A program made the translations under genes and the position numbers. The notes beneath the pieces were generated by a model that was not told the DNA's origin, did no database searches, and worked only from the letters and a program-made list of their open reading frames with translations. Below, one piece after another: positions 1-9,834 of a stretch of 64,000 nt of DNA (positions are counted from its first letter, which is position 1; every line of letters begins with the position of its first letter). This DNA is from an uncultured Alphaproteobacteria bacterium (lineage in GTDB: Bacteria; Pseudomonadota; Alphaproteobacteria; HIMB59), in contig CACGPP010000003.1 of the NCBI GenBank assembly GCA_902574995.1, positions 62,001-126,000 of the forward strand, read 5' to 3'.

Positions 1-1
1 T

Positions 2-433
2 ATTGAACATAAAAAGATTATAGAAAAAAATATTAATGAATTAAATTTTGATTACCGTCAAGGATTTCAAAAAAAAAACACAATAATTTTGTATGGTAAA
101 TTTAAAATAACTCACGGTAATAAGAAACTTATAAAAGACAAAATGCATGAATACGAAAATGTTAGAAATCAAACGCAGCCCCAAAAAGTAAATTGCTGTG
201 GAAGCATATTTAAGAATCCAATAAATCACAGTGCTTGGAAATTAATAAAGTCATCAATAGATGATAGTTTCTATGAAGGCCCAATTAAATTATCAAAAAT
301 ACACTCTAATTTTTTTGAAAATGATCCTAATATAAGTGCAAATAGTATTGATTTATTTATTACTAAAATTCAAAATAAAGTTAAGGATAAGCACAAAATA
401 TTACTTGAAAAAGAGCTAAGAATTGTAGATTGA
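2..433 (+). CDS. murB: UDP-N-acetylenolpyruvoylglucosamine reductase (MurB), C-terminal part, truncated by window start
   Basis: Open frame from base 2 (the ORF track begins at 89); MurB-like 'YRQGF...GSIFKNP...AWKLI...G..LSKIHSNFFEN' and position just before ddl in a dcw cluster. Confidence 0.82.
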   Translation: MEHKKIIEKNINELNFDYRQGFQKKNTIILYGKFKITHGNKKLIKDKMHEYENVRNQTQPQKVNCCGSIFKNPINHSAWKLIKSSIDDSFYEGPIKLSKIHSNFFENDPNISANSIDLFITKIQNKVKDKHKILLEKELRIVD

Positions 434-1323
434 TAAATAAAAAAATTAAAACATTAAAAATTCTTGTGGTGGCAGGTGGCTGGTCTGATGAGAGGGAAAT
501 ATCTCTTATGTCTGGTAGAAATATATTTTATTGCCTAAAAAAAAATAAATTTAAAGTCAAATTTCTTGATATTAAAAAAAAAAATATACAACAAATTCTA
601 AAAAATAAGCCAGATATTATATTTAATGCTCTTCATGGTGAATATGGAGAAGATGGAGGAATAAATGCCTTTGCCACAAAAAATAAAATAGCTATTACTC
701 ATTCTGGAAGCATTTCATCTGCTCTTTGTTTTAATAAACGTTTATTAAAAAACTATCTCAAAAGTAAACTTAACATTTTATCTCCTAAAGAGATCATAAA
801 TACCAAAAATATCGAATTTCCAGTTATTTCAAAGCCTAATTGGGGAGGTTCATCCAAAGGCATAAAATTTATAAATAATGAGAATTTTCTCAATAGAAAT
901 TTAAATAATCAGCAAATATTAATTGAAGAAATTATTCGTGGTAAAGAATTGACCGTAACAGTAATTGAAAATAACAATAAAATTATGGCTTTAGGCGTTA
1001 CCGAAATTGAATATGACAACAAACACTATGACTATATTGCAAAATACACCAAAAATAAAAGTTTACATTTTCTTCCAGCACGAATATCGAAGTTACAATA
1101 TAATTCTCTTATGGAAATATCAAAAAAAATATTTTGTATTTGCAATTGTAAAGGAATAGCTAGATTAGACTTTATAATTAGCAATAAAGATGAAAAAATA
1201 TATTTTTTAGAAATGAACACTCACCCAGGTTTAACTAAAATATCACTAGCTCCTGAACAGGCAAAATATCAATGTTTTTCATATTTGTATTTATTAAAAC
1301 AAATAATTAATTCATCTTTATGA
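430..1323 (+). CDS. ddl: D-alanine--D-alanine ligase
   Basis: ATP-grasp motifs: 'NALHGEYGEDGGINAF', 'KPNWGGSSKGI', 'EMNTHPGLT'; follows murB, overlapping by 4 nt (start appears to be TTG). Confidence 0.92.
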   Translation: MINKKIKTLKILVVAGGWSDEREISLMSGRNIFYCLKKNKFKVKFLDIKKKNIQQILKNKPDIIFNALHGEYGEDGGINAFATKNKIAITHSGSISSALCFNKRLLKNYLKSKLNILSPKEIINTKNIEFPVISKPNWGGSSKGIKFINNENFLNRNLNNQQILIEEIIRGKELTVTVIENNNKIMALGVTEIEYDNKHYDYIAKYTKNKSLHFLPARISKLQYNSLMEISKKIFCICNCKGIARLDFIISNKDEKIYFLEMNTHPGLTKISLAPEQAKYQCFSYLYLLKQIINSSL

Positions 1324-1967
1324 AAATAGGGTATAAAGAAATAATAATCTATATTTTATCAATCTTAGTTTTAATATTGTTTTTTTATTTTTCAATTAAT
1401 CATATTACTAAGAAAAAAATTGAGATTATAAATTTTGTAGACTCCAACATACATGAGGATTTTGAACTTGAAATAACAAATAATTTAGAAGATATAAATA
1501 ATTACCTAAAAAAATATTCATTCATTGAAAGCCATTTATTAAAACATCGAAATAATGAAATTAATATTCAAATCAATCTTAAACAATCGTTTGCTTTAAA
1601 TAAAATTACAAATGAAGTAATATTCTATGATAATACCACAGCTCCAATTGATTATTTTAATCTTAGTTACTTAGATTCCATAGATCTTAATGATATTTCT
1701 GAAAGTAGTATTCATATAAATAATTATTTAAATGAGCACTATTTTATCTTATCGAATTTATTCAATATTGATCAAATAGAATATATTGATGATAGGAGGT
1801 ATAATTTAGTTTTAGGTAATGGAAGAATAGTTATGCTTCCAAAAGTTATCGACACCAAATTATTATATTTTATAGAGAATAATATAGATTTAATCGAAAA
1901 AAGTACAAATTATAAAGAGTTTCTTGATTTGAGAAATTTTCATAATAAAACTATAAGATTAAAGTAA
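1320..1967 (+). CDS. ftsQ: Cell division protein FtsQ-like
   Basis: One N-terminal TM segment plus short extracytoplasmic domain; position between ddl and ftsA. Confidence 0.75.
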   Translation: MKIGYKEIIIYILSILVLILFFYFSINHITKKKIEIINFVDSNIHEDFELEITNNLEDINNYLKKYSFIESHLLKHRNNEINIQINLKQSFALNKITNEVIFYDNTTAPIDYFNLSYLDSIDLNDISESSIHINNYLNEHYFILSNLFNIDQIEYIDDRRYNLVLGNGRIVMLPKVIDTKLLYFIENNIDLIEKSTNYKEFLDLRNFHNKTIRLK

Positions 1968-3158
1968 TTGGATAGCTACAAAACAATAATTGAGATCGGA
2001 TCTTTTTCTATAAAGACAATAATATACTCAGAATTTCAACAAGAATATTCAATTATAGGAACAGGTAAGACTAGATCAAAAGGATATACAGGTGAAGATG
2101 TTGAGAACTTTGATGATTTTATTGACTGCATAAAAAACTCAATTGTTCAAGCCGAGAAGCAAGCCAACTATGTTATTAAAGATGCTTATATATTAGTTAC
2201 AAATCATAGTGTTCAAATTAAGAAAACTCAGAAAGATCTTAATTTAAATGGTTCTATTGTTGAAAAAAATGATTTAAGAAAAATTTCCAAAATTAAAATC
2301 CCTGAAAATAAAAATTATTACTATAATATTTATACTTCACATTACAAAATTGATGATAAATTAATTACCGATAACCCAGTTGGTTTAAATTGTAATAAGC
2401 TATCAATTATTTCTTTAGTTTCAATGATTGATATAAAACAAATTAATCTTTTAAACAATATATTTCAAAAACTTCATATAAAAATTTTAAATTATTTAGA
2501 CTCTACTACTTCTTATTACTTTTACATAAAAAATAAACCTAAGACTAAAACAAATGTTATCCTTATAGATTATGGTTTTAAAAATATTAATATTATTATG
2601 ATAAAAAATAAAATATTGCATTTTATAAAAAAAATCCCACAAGGTAGTAAAAATATTTCTAATGATTTAGTAAACATACATAACATTAGTTTTGATTTTG
2701 CAGAAAAACTAAAAATTTCTACAATTGACTTATCTGATACTAGAAATTCAATAGTTGAAATACCCATATGGGAGGAATTTGGTGATAACAAGAAAAAAAA
2801 TGTTGGTCATGATAATTTAAAAGAAATTACCCAGGATAGATTAGATGAAACTTTTGAATTAGTATTAAAATCATTACCCAAAGATGACAGTTTTTACTCA
2901 TACGTATTCACAGGAGGTGGGTCAAAGTTAAAAAATTTCTACAATTATTTTCGAACAAAATTTGGTTATGATATTCAATTTTTAGAACCACCTAAGTCAT
3001 GTGGTATACCTAAAGTTTTAAACGACGCCAGTATAATGTCACTTTATTCAAGCTTTTGGCTACTTACTAATAAAAGCGAAGATAATAATAATTTTATTCA
3101 AAAAATTGATTCTTTTTCAAACAAAATATGGTACAAAAGATTCGTAGACCTACTATAG
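1968..3158 (+). CDS. ftsA: Cell division protein FtsA
   Basis: Actin-fold features 'IEIGSFSIKTIIYS', 'GYTGEDVENFDDFIDCIKNSIVQAE', 'VFTGGGSKLKN'; directly upstream of ftsZ. Confidence 0.88.
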   Translation: MDSYKTIIEIGSFSIKTIIYSEFQQEYSIIGTGKTRSKGYTGEDVENFDDFIDCIKNSIVQAEKQANYVIKDAYILVTNHSVQIKKTQKDLNLNGSIVEKNDLRKISKIKIPENKNYYYNIYTSHYKIDDKLITDNPVGLNCNKLSIISLVSMIDIKQINLLNNIFQKLHIKILNYLDSTTSYYFYIKNKPKTKTNVILIDYGFKNINIIMIKNKILHFIKKIPQGSKNISNDLVNIHNISFDFAEKLKISTIDLSDTRNSIVEIPIWEEFGDNKKKNVGHDNLKEITQDRLDETFELVLKSLPKDDSFYSYVFTGGGSKLKNFYNYFRTKFGYDIQFLEPPKSCGIPKVLNDASIMSLYSSFWLLTNKSEDNNNFIQKIDSFSNKIWYKRFVDLL

Positions 3159-3177
3159 GTTGATTTGCGGGGAAAAA

Positions 3178-4704
3178 ATGACATTAGATATAGAACCAGT
3201 AGTTGATCAAAAAAACTTAAAACCATCTTTAACAGTCATGGGAATTGGCGGAGCGGGAAGCAATGCTGTAAATAACATGATTCAATCAAACTTAAACAAT
3301 GTTGATTTTATTGTAGCAAACACTGACGCCCAAGCTCTTGAAAATTCACTATGTTATAATCGTATACAATTGGGCTTAGAAAAAACTAAAGGCTTAGGTG
3401 CAGGAGCAGATCCAATTATTGGAAAAGACGCAGCCGAAGAGAGCATTGATTTAATATCAGAAGAATTAAGAAATACTAATATGTTGTTTTTGACTGCTGG
3501 ACTAGGTGGTGGAACTGGAACAGGAGCACTACCTGTTATAGCAAGTATAGCAAAAAAGTTGGGAATAGTAACTGTTGCAATAGTTTCTACACCATTTAAC
3601 TTCGAAGGTACGAAGAGAATGAACTTAGCACTACAAGGGCTTGAAGAGGTTAAAAATAATGTTGATACGCTACTGATTATACCAAACCAAAATCTATTTA
3701 AAGTATCTAATGAACAGACATCTTTTGCAGAAGCTTTTAAGAAGGCAGATAATGTACTTTTTGACGGAGTAAAAGGATTGACTGATTTAATTACACAGCC
3801 AGGTCTAATTAATTTAGACTTCGCAGATGTGAGGACGGTTATAAAAGAAATGGGATTTGCAATGATGGGCACTGCTGTAGCAGAAGGTGATAACAAAGCT
3901 GTTGAAGCATCAAATTTGGCATTAACTAATCCACTTATTGAAAATATAGATATGAATACAGCCAAAGGGGTTATTGTTAATATTTCTGGAGGCACTGATA
4001 TGACTTTATTGGAAGTTGATCACGCAGCTAATATTATAAGGCAAAGTGTTAATCCAGAGGCAAATATAATTTTTGGATCATTGATAGACGAGACACTGCA
4101 AGGTAAATTAAAAATTAGTATTTTTGCAACTGGAATTGAGGCTTCAGGAAAAAAAATTTTGTACTATCCAGAATCTGAAAATAATTCAGGTTTTAGTTCT
4201 ATACAAAATAAAATTGATGGTAGTTTTTCTTATGAAGGTTCAGATACTAAACATCTAGAAGATATTTCTAGTGTAGTTGAAAACAAACAAGTTGAGTCTG
4301 AAAAAGAGGAATTAAATCAAACTAACGAATTAGATAAAACTCAAGAGAATCAAGATGATTTAATTGAAAAAAATACCGAAAATTCTGTCAATTTTGACAA
4401 TTTTGAAGAAAAAAAGAAAAAAGGTTTTTTTAGTATGCTTTCCAATCTGATGACTTCTGATAAAAAAACAAAAGAAGAAAGTGTCGAAATTCCAGAAAAA
4501 AGTCAAAAAACTAAAAAAATGAAGACTGATCCAAATCTTTTTTTATTTAGTGATGTTGTAGAGGAAGATAGCGAAAAAACTAAACAAATCAAAAATAGTG
4601 ATGAAATATCAGAAGTTTCTGATATTTCAGAATTTAGTGATGAAAATGAGACTATTGAAGATATAGATACCCCTTCATATCTTCGTAAAGGTTCTAATCA
4701 GTAA
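3178..4704 (+). CDS. ftsZ: Cell division protein FtsZ (track start 3160; ATG 3178 preferred)
   Basis: 'GIGGAGSNAVNNM', tubulin signature 'GLGGGTGTGALPVIA', long acidic linker, C-terminal peptide 'DTPSYLRKGSNQ'; 'gggga' upstream of ATG 3178. Confidence 0.96.
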   Translation: MTLDIEPVVDQKNLKPSLTVMGIGGAGSNAVNNMIQSNLNNVDFIVANTDAQALENSLCYNRIQLGLEKTKGLGAGADPIIGKDAAEESIDLISEELRNTNMLFLTAGLGGGTGTGALPVIASIAKKLGIVTVAIVSTPFNFEGTKRMNLALQGLEEVKNNVDTLLIIPNQNLFKVSNEQTSFAEAFKKADNVLFDGVKGLTDLITQPGLINLDFADVRTVIKEMGFAMMGTAVAEGDNKAVEASNLALTNPLIENIDMNTAKGVIVNISGGTDMTLLEVDHAANIIRQSVNPEANIIFGSLIDETLQGKLKISIFATGIEASGKKILYYPESENNSGFSSIQNKIDGSFSYEGSDTKHLEDISSVVENKQVESEKEELNQTNELDKTQENQDDLIEKNTENSVNFDNFEEKKKKGFFSMLSNLMTSDKKTKEESVEIPEKSQKTKKMKTDPNLFLFSDVVEEDSEKTKQIKNSDEISEVSDISEFSDENETIEDIDTPSYLRKGSNQ

Positions 4705-4773
4705 TTTTAATAAATACAAAGTTTTACAAATATAAAGTAATACTTTTTGGGTATTTTCATACAATTACACTAG

Positions 4774-5631
4774 ATGAAAAGTTTCACTCTCAATGAACCT
4801 ACTAATATAGAAGGGATTGGATTACACACTGGTGTTAAATCTAATGTTATTCTTAAACCTGCACCTTTAAAGTCTGGCATTTTTTTTAATAGAACTGATA
4901 AATCAACAATTATCCCTGCTAAATGGGATAATGTGATATCAACAAAATTTTCAACCAACATAGCCTCAAATGGAGTTGAGGTTAAAACCGTTGAACACCT
5001 ATTGAGTGCCCTTGCAGGTCTGCATATTAATAATTGTGAAATTTTAATTGACAATGTTGAAGTACCTATCCTAGATGGTAGTTCTAATGTATTTGTTGAA
5101 AGTATCTTAAAAAAAGGAATAAAAGAGCAAGACTCAGAACAAAAAATTTTAGAAATCGTTAAGCCTGTAAAATTTTCATGTGATTATGGATTTGCTGAGT
5201 TAGTACCTAATTTACCAAAAGATGAGGGCTTAAATATTAATTTAGAGTCTAGTTTCGAAGGAAAGTATGAAGATCAAGATATTAAAATTAAAAACTTAAA
5301 TGGTAATTATATTGAGTCTATATCAAAAGCAAGAACTTTTGGTTTTTTTCAAGAAATTGAATACCTCAAGTCGCAAAACCTTATTAAAGGAGGCTCACTA
5401 GATAATGCCATTGTTATCAAAGACAAAAAACCACTTAATAAAGATGGATTAAGATATGATAATGAGTTAATGCGCCACAAAGTTTTGGACGTAGTTGGCG
5501 ATCTTTATTTATCAGGTTACCCTATTATTGGAACCTATAAGGGTTTTAAAACAGGACACTTCATTACAAATAATTTGCTTAAAGAATTATTTAAGTCAAA
5601 AGAAAACTATAAGATACATAAGATCAACTAA
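4774..5631 (+). CDS. lpxC: UDP-3-O-acyl-N-acetylglucosamine deacetylase
   Basis: 'GIGLHTGVKSNVILKPAP', 'TVEHLLSALAGLHINNCEILIDNVEVPILDGSS', 'HKVLDVVGDLYLSG'. Confidence 0.95.
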   Translation: MKSFTLNEPTNIEGIGLHTGVKSNVILKPAPLKSGIFFNRTDKSTIIPAKWDNVISTKFSTNIASNGVEVKTVEHLLSALAGLHINNCEILIDNVEVPILDGSSNVFVESILKKGIKEQDSEQKILEIVKPVKFSCDYGFAELVPNLPKDEGLNINLESSFEGKYEDQDIKIKNLNGNYIESISKARTFGFFQEIEYLKSQNLIKGGSLDNAIVIKDKKPLNKDGLRYDNELMRHKVLDVVGDLYLSGYPIIGTYKGFKTGHFITNNLLKELFKSKENYKIHKIN

Positions 5632-7016
5632 ACCATTTTCTTTGGATCAGTATATTTATTAAATTCTTCCTCAGATAAATCTGTTAGCTCCATACAAGAG
5701 TCTTTTAATGAAATGTTTTTATTATAAGCGTTCAATGCCACTTTAGAGGCGAGATCATAACCAATAACTTTGGTTAAAGGTGTCACAAGCATTAGAGAGC
5801 GATTTAAAAGTTCATTTACTCTTTTTTTGTTAACTTTTAATCCTTTCAGACAGTTTTTATTAAAGGAAGCCATAGCCTCACTTATTAAACTAATAGCATC
5901 AAGAGTATTGTGTATGATTAATGGATTATAAACATTTAATTGAAAATGGCCTTGCGTACAAGCGAAGGCTACTGAATTTCTAAGACCAATCACATGTGTA
6001 CACACCATCGATAGTGCTTCACACTGTGTAGGATTTATTTTTCCTGGCATAATTGATGAACCAGGCTCATTTGCTGGAAGAATTAACTCAGAAATTCCAC
6101 TTCTTGGCCCAGAAGCTAATACCCTAATATCATTTGCCATTTTAAATAAAGTACTAGTTAAAATTTCGACACCTGACATGACTTCAATAAATACATCATG
6201 GGAAGCAAGCGACTCATACTTATTTGGGGCAGATTTAAACGGAAGTCCTGTTTCCTTTTTTAAGTATTTAATAAATATTTTAGAAAAATTTTTTGGCGCA
6301 TTTACTCCAGATCCAACTGCAGTTCCTCCTTGAGCCAATTCATAAAGCTTATTTAAACTTTTTTTAATAACATTCTCTGCATAAGAGATTTGATCATAAA
6401 ACGCTAAAAATTCATTTGAAATTTTTATTGGTGTTGCATCCTGAGTGTGAGTCCTTCCAATTTTAATAATTCCTTTAAACTCAGAAATTTTCTTTTTTAA
6501 AGATTTTTTAAAAAAAGCTATCTCAGGAAGTAAATTTTTATTTATCGATAGTACAGTAGCTATATGCATAGCAGTAGGAATACTATCATTAGATGATTGA
6601 GACCTATTAATATGATCATTAGGATGAAGTGGGGTATTTGTTGGGAGTTTTCTTCCTAACAACTGGTTACTTTTATTTGCTATGACTTCATTTATATTCA
6701 TATTGATTTGAGTCCCTGATCCTGTTTGCCAAACAACAAGAGGAAAGTGATCGTTTAATTTTCCAGATATAATTAAATCACAAACTTTACCAATAATTTT
6801 TGAGTGATTTTTTAGTAATAATTTTAATTCTGCATTTGCAAAAGCACATGATTTTTTTTGTAAGGCAAGGGACTCTATAAAAATATTTTGAAAATGAAAT
6901 TTCCCAATACCTATTTGAAAGTTTTCTATTGATCTTTGAGTTTGTGCTCCCCAAAGTTTCGTGCTTTCAACTTTAATTGTACCTAAGCTATCTTTTTCAA
7001 TGCGAAATTTGACCAT
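5628..7016 (-). CDS. fumC: Fumarate hydratase class II
   Basis: 'GSSIMPGKINPTQCEA', 'GRTHTQDATPI', 'QTGSGTQINMNINEVIANK'. Confidence 0.96.
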   Translation of the reverse strand: MVKFRIEKDSLGTIKVESTKLWGAQTQRSIENFQIGIGKFHFQNIFIESLALQKKSCAFANAELKLLLKNHSKIIGKVCDLIISGKLNDHFPLVVWQTGSGTQINMNINEVIANKSNQLLGRKLPTNTPLHPNDHINRSQSSNDSIPTAMHIATVLSINKNLLPEIAFFKKSLKKKISEFKGIIKIGRTHTQDATPIKISNEFLAFYDQISYAENVIKKSLNKLYELAQGGTAVGSGVNAPKNFSKIFIKYLKKETGLPFKSAPNKYESLASHDVFIEVMSGVEILTSTLFKMANDIRVLASGPRSGISELILPANEPGSSIMPGKINPTQCEALSMVCTHVIGLRNSVAFACTQGHFQLNVYNPLIIHNTLDAISLISEAMASFNKNCLKGLKVNKKRVNELLNRSLMLVTPLTKVIGYDLASKVALNAYNKNISLKDSCMELTDLSEEEFNKYTDPKKMV

Positions 7017-7044
7017 GAGTAATTAATAATATATATCAAATTCA

Positions 7045-7668
7045 ATGAAAAATATTTTATTAATTCGTCATGGTCAAAGTGAGTGGAATAAATTAAATCT
7101 TTTTACTGGCTTTAAAAATATTGAATTATCTGAACAAGGCATTGAGGAGGCGAATAAAGCTGGGCAAAACTTCAAAAATTTAGATATTAAATTCAATATT
7201 GTATTTACAAGTAAATTAAAAAGAGCTCAAGAAACCGCTAAAATAATTCTTCAAAACCTAGATCAGTGGGATTTTTTAAATAATGAAGGAAAAATAATCT
7301 CAAACATTAATTTAAATGAAAGAGATTACGGTGATCTCACGGGTCTAAACAAAAAGGAAACTGCTGAAAAATTTGGAGAAGAACAAGTTCATAAGTGGAG
7401 AAGAGGTTATTCTGATCAACCCCCTAACGGTGAAAGTCTTGAGGATGTGGTCAGAAGAGTTACAAAATATTTTGAGGAAGCAATCAAACCTGCTATTCAA
7501 AGCAATGAAAATGATAATATTTTAATAGCAGCACATGGTAATTCTTTAAGAGCGCTTTTAATTGTTATGAATATTTATGAACCAAATAATATTAATTCTG
7601 TTGAACTCTCAACTGGTGTTCCAATACATGTTATCTTAAAAGATAATAAGTTTAGTATTAAAGATTAA
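7045..7668 (+). CDS. gpmA: 2,3-bisphosphoglycerate-dependent phosphoglycerate mutase
   Basis: 'LIRHGQSEWNKLNLFTGF', 'LNERDYGDLTGLNK', 'AAHGNSLRAL'. Confidence 0.93.
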   Translation: MKNILLIRHGQSEWNKLNLFTGFKNIELSEQGIEEANKAGQNFKNLDIKFNIVFTSKLKRAQETAKIILQNLDQWDFLNNEGKIISNINLNERDYGDLTGLNKKETAEKFGEEQVHKWRRGYSDQPPNGESLEDVVRRVTKYFEEAIKPAIQSNENDNILIAAHGNSLRALLIVMNIYEPNNINSVELSTGVPIHVILKDNKFSIKD

Positions 7669-7672
7669 TTAA

Positions 7673-8272
7673 TTGATAGATATAGCTTTAGTTATAGCAA
7701 TCGTATCATATTACACCGTGATGTTTATCACACCTGGTCCCAATAATGCTATGTTAACGATCTCAGGCTTAAAATTTGGTTTTAAAAGATCTCTACCACA
7801 TATTACTGGTATTTCTTTAGGTCATGCTCTTCAAGTTTCATTAATTTGCACGGGTTTAGGTTTAATTTTGATTAATAAACCAGAATTTCAAATGATACTA
7901 AAATGGCTTTGTTTTTTTTATCTCATTTATTTAGCTTATCAAATGATTGGGTCTCTAAAGGATTACAGGAAAGATACAGGTAGACCTTTAAATATTTACG
8001 AAGCTGCTCTTTTTCAATGGGTAAACCCTAAGGCATGGACAATTGCTATTACAGTCGCATCTGGTTTTATGCCTTTAGAAGAAAAGCTTTGGATTGCTGT
8101 TATTTTCACAGGGTTGATGTCATCATTGGTAAGCTTTCCATGTATAAGTTTATGGGCACTTTTTGGAAGTTTAATTAAAAATTTAGTATCTAACCCTAAA
8201 TTAAAAAGAAGCTTTGAGTATTTCTTTGCATTATTATTAGTATCTACGGGTATTTATTTAATATTAAACTAA
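7673..8272 (+). CDS. LysE/RhtB-family amino-acid exporter
   Basis: 'MFITPGPNNAMLTISGLKFGFKRSLPHITGISLGH' LysE signature; multiple hydrophobic helices. Confidence 0.88.
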   Translation: MIDIALVIAIVSYYTVMFITPGPNNAMLTISGLKFGFKRSLPHITGISLGHALQVSLICTGLGLILINKPEFQMILKWLCFFYLIYLAYQMIGSLKDYRKDTGRPLNIYEAALFQWVNPKAWTIAITVASGFMPLEEKLWIAVIFTGLMSSLVSFPCISLWALFGSLIKNLVSNPKLKRSFEYFFALLLVSTGIYLILN

Positions 8273-8815
8273 TTTTTCAAGTAAACTTAAATAACGAAAA
8301 TTAATATATCCTTTTTTGGATAAATAAAATTTTTCAATACTATCTCTTTTTAAGGAATTACAAAATAATGGTAATTTTGCTTTTAATTTTTTACTTATAT
8401 AAATAGTTGATTTTAGCAAATGCTCTTTATCAGCAGATTTTAAAATTTTGATTGAGTGTTTACCACTCAATAAATCATAAAATAATAGAGAACAATTATT
8501 TTTTAAAATTTTATTCAACATAGTTCTGCTTTGCTCAATATAACCTACAACATCAAATAAGACTAAGTAATTTTGATTTGACTTTATTTGACTTTGTTTC
8601 AAACCTTGCATTGATAAGAATAAATCTATTTTTTGATTTGTATAGTACTTACACCCAACTGAAATATATTCTTTCTCTTCAATTATTCTGTTAGTAAATT
8701 TTTCAATATAAAAGTTGAATTTGGTTGACATGTTTTTTAGCTCAATAATATCATCTGGTATAAGGGGCATTCTTGTTTCTTTTTTGGCCTTATTTGAGAG
8801 CATACAAATATTCAT
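8264..8815 (-). CDS. Stand-alone saccharopine dehydrogenase/AlaDH-PNT N-terminal-like domain protein
   Basis: 'KKETRMPLIPDDIIELKN...YIEKFTNRIIEEKEYISVGCKYY' and 'LVLFDVVGYIEQSRTMLNKILKNNCSLLFYDLLS' resemble the N-terminal half of LYS1-type saccharopine dehydrogenases; no Rossmann half present. Confidence 0.6.
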   Translation of the reverse strand: MNICMLSNKAKKETRMPLIPDDIIELKNMSTKFNFYIEKFTNRIIEEKEYISVGCKYYTNQKIDLFLSMQGLKQSQIKSNQNYLVLFDVVGYIEQSRTMLNKILKNNCSLLFYDLLSGKHSIKILKSADKEHLLKSTIYISKKLKAKLPLFCNSLKRDSIEKFYLSKKGYINFRYLSLLEKLV

Positions 8816-8844
8816 AATTAAAAAAAAATATATACTATAATCTT

Positions 8845-9834
8845 ATGAAGTTAATTCCAGAATGGGAAGCACATGAAAAATGTCTAATGGCTTGGCCATG
8901 TAATAAAAATCTTTACAACGAAATAATTAAAGATGCCAGATTAGAAATGGCTAATTTAGCTAATTGTATTTCAGATGAAGAAACAGTTTATATGTACTGT
9001 AATAAAGGGGATTATAATGATTGTAAAAAATATATTAATAATCAAAAAATAAATATTATCCAACTAGAATTAGATGACTCTTGGATGAGAGATATTGCCC
9101 CAATCTTTATAAAAGAGGACAATGAACTTAAATGTATTAACTTTAATTTTAATGGTTATGGAAAATACCCAAATTATTTTAATGATAATAAAGTAGGTGA
9201 ATATATCTCAAATCAATTTTCTATAACTTCTTATTTAAATGATCTTACATTAGAAGGGGGCGCTATTACTTACGATGAATACGGAAACTTGTTTTCCACT
9301 GAAAGTGTGCTACTTAACCCAAATAGAAATAATCCTGAAAAAGCAAAAATAGAGCAAACACTGACTAGTTTATTTGACTTAAATTCAATAATTTGGATCC
9401 CCGAGGGTTTAAGAGATGACGATACTGATGGGCACATAGACAATATTTTATGTCCTATTGGAAATAGAAAATATTTAATAGCAAAAAGTTATGATTTAGA
9501 TGATTTGAATTCAAATAATTTAACTAAGATTAAATCAATTATTAAAAGTAACCTTTCTAGCATTGACAGTAATATAGAATTAATTGATATACCCCTTCCT
9601 TCAAAAATAATAGTAAATGATAAAAAGCTTATTGCCTCGTATATAAATTTTTATTTTTCAAAGCATAAAATCTTTGTCCCAAAATTTAATGTTAAAGAAG
9701 ATGAAATGGTTTATGATATTTTTAAAGATATTTTTAAAGATAAAAAAATTGAGATGATTGAAACTTCACATATAAATTATGGTGGAGGTAATATCCATTG
9801 TGTTACTATGAATGTGCCAAAAAATGTTAGTTAA
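8845..9834 (+). CDS. aguA: Agmatine deiminase
   Basis: 'PEWEAHEKCLMAWP', 'DDSWMRDIAPIFI', 'LEGGAITYDEYGNLFSTESVLLNPNRN', 'DGHIDNILCP', 'INYGGGNIHCVTMNVP'. Confidence 0.92.
   Translation: MKLIPEWEAHEKCLMAWPCNKNLYNEIIKDARLEMANLANCISDEETVYMYCNKGDYNDCKKYINNQKINIIQLELDDSWMRDIAPIFIKEDNELKCINFNFNGYGKYPNYFNDNKVGEYISNQFSITSYLNDLTLEGGAITYDEYGNLFSTESVLLNPNRNNPEKAKIEQTLTSLFDLNSIIWIPEGLRDDDTDGHIDNILCPIGNRKYLIAKSYDLDDLNSNNLTKIKSIIKSNLSSIDSNIELIDIPLPSKIIVNDKKLIASYINFYFSKHKIFVPKFNVKEDEMVYDIFKDIFKDKKIEMIETSHINYGGGNIHCVTMNVPKNVS

Noticed and set aside
3354-3995. 213-aa antisense ORF across ftsZ
   Set aside because: Fully inside a strongly supported ftsZ on the opposite strand; composition looks like a shadow ORF with no recognisable domain.
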